A stretch of DNA of 39,276 nucleotides from NCBI RefSeq assembly GCF_000003605.2, contig NW_003148774.1, positions 186,358 through 225,633 on the forward strand, written 5' to 3'. The notes below the pieces were generated by a model. It searched no databases. It saw only the letters and a program-made list of their open reading frames with translations, and was not told where the DNA came from. Shown piece after piece: positions 39,001-39,276 of this stretch (its first letter is position 1; the number at the start of each line of letters is the position of its first letter). The stretch comes from Saccoglossus kowalevskii (lineage: Eukaryota; Hemichordata; Enteropneusta; Harrimaniidae). Position numbers and translations under genes: made by a program.

Positions 39001-39276
39001 TAAGTACTAGTCTTTCTTTCTTTCATGTGAGCAAAGAAGACAGCCATCCATGCCTCTTAAAGGCTTGGTTATGATATAACCAGTTTTAAATTAGGGTTTG
39101 GCCTAATGCCTGCAGGTCATGGGTCACATGCAAATACGATATTGATCAACGAATCAGAGACCCACCTTGTGACCTTTAATCGAGGATTAACTTAAGTAAA
39201 TAAACTAACTCACAAGTCGTGGCATTTTCAAACTAATATCATTGCGATCGCTGCAGCCGCCAAGTTTACAGTGCCT
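39001..39276. other. Start of intron 71, runs off the window
   Basis: Follows the exon 71 donor GTAAGT. No exon, repeat end or stop-proximal sequence recognised before the window ends. Confidence 0.6.

Noticed and set aside
39001-39276. Possible coding continuation after exon 71
   Set aside because: Open frame continues to 39074, but sequence after the GTAAGT lacks the next ASH strand expected; treated as intron.

Overview
The window is metazoan nuclear DNA: AT-rich, with GT-AG introns of about 100 to 1,800 bases, dispersed transposon-derived repeats, and almost all of one very large gene on the + strand. That gene encodes HYDIN, the giant ASH/MSP-repeat protein of the ciliary central apparatus. 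An organism with motile cilia is implied. The compact introns and repeat content (tRNA-derived SINEs, short TIR elements, decayed non-LTR retroelements) suggest an invertebrate, probably marine, but I cannot name the phylum from sequence alone.

Layout. Positions 42-250 hold one orphan exon of a zona pellucida (ZP-N) domain protein. Positions 251-1564 are intergenic or 5' UTR intron and contain a tRNA-like repeat. From the ATG at 1570 to 39000 I could trace 71 coding exons. Every acceptor ends in AG, every donor starts with GT, and all 70 junctions keep phase, giving 4,825 complete codons plus one base with no stop. The last exon ends in phase 1 and the window stops in the following intron, so the C-terminal few hundred residues lie outside. 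Predicted protein order: a short N-terminus; ASH/MSP-like beta-sandwich repeats (about residues 87-1940) broken by an acidic insert (about 1185-1330); a low-complexity linker; an adenylate-kinase-like P-loop domain (about 2077-2390) split by a Gly/Ser/Ala-rich insert; a long charged coiled-coil/disordered block (about 2390-2900); then a second long series of ASH repeats (about 2902-4825).

The introns carry several elements with clear ends: a 313-bp hAT-type MITE with a perfect 8-bp target duplication; two copies of a ~208-bp TA-flanked MITE; a 604-bp TIR element built on a 157-bp tandem repeat; two copies of an unusual element combining a class II tRNA-like promoter with long terminal inverted repeats; another tRNA-derived SINE abutting a splice donor; and two decayed non-LTR retroelement remnants. 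I found no convincing gene on the - strand, no tRNA or rRNA gene, and no prokaryotic feature.

Limits: exon boundaries come from reading splice sites, phase and remembered HYDIN family conservation. No alignment or transcript was available.
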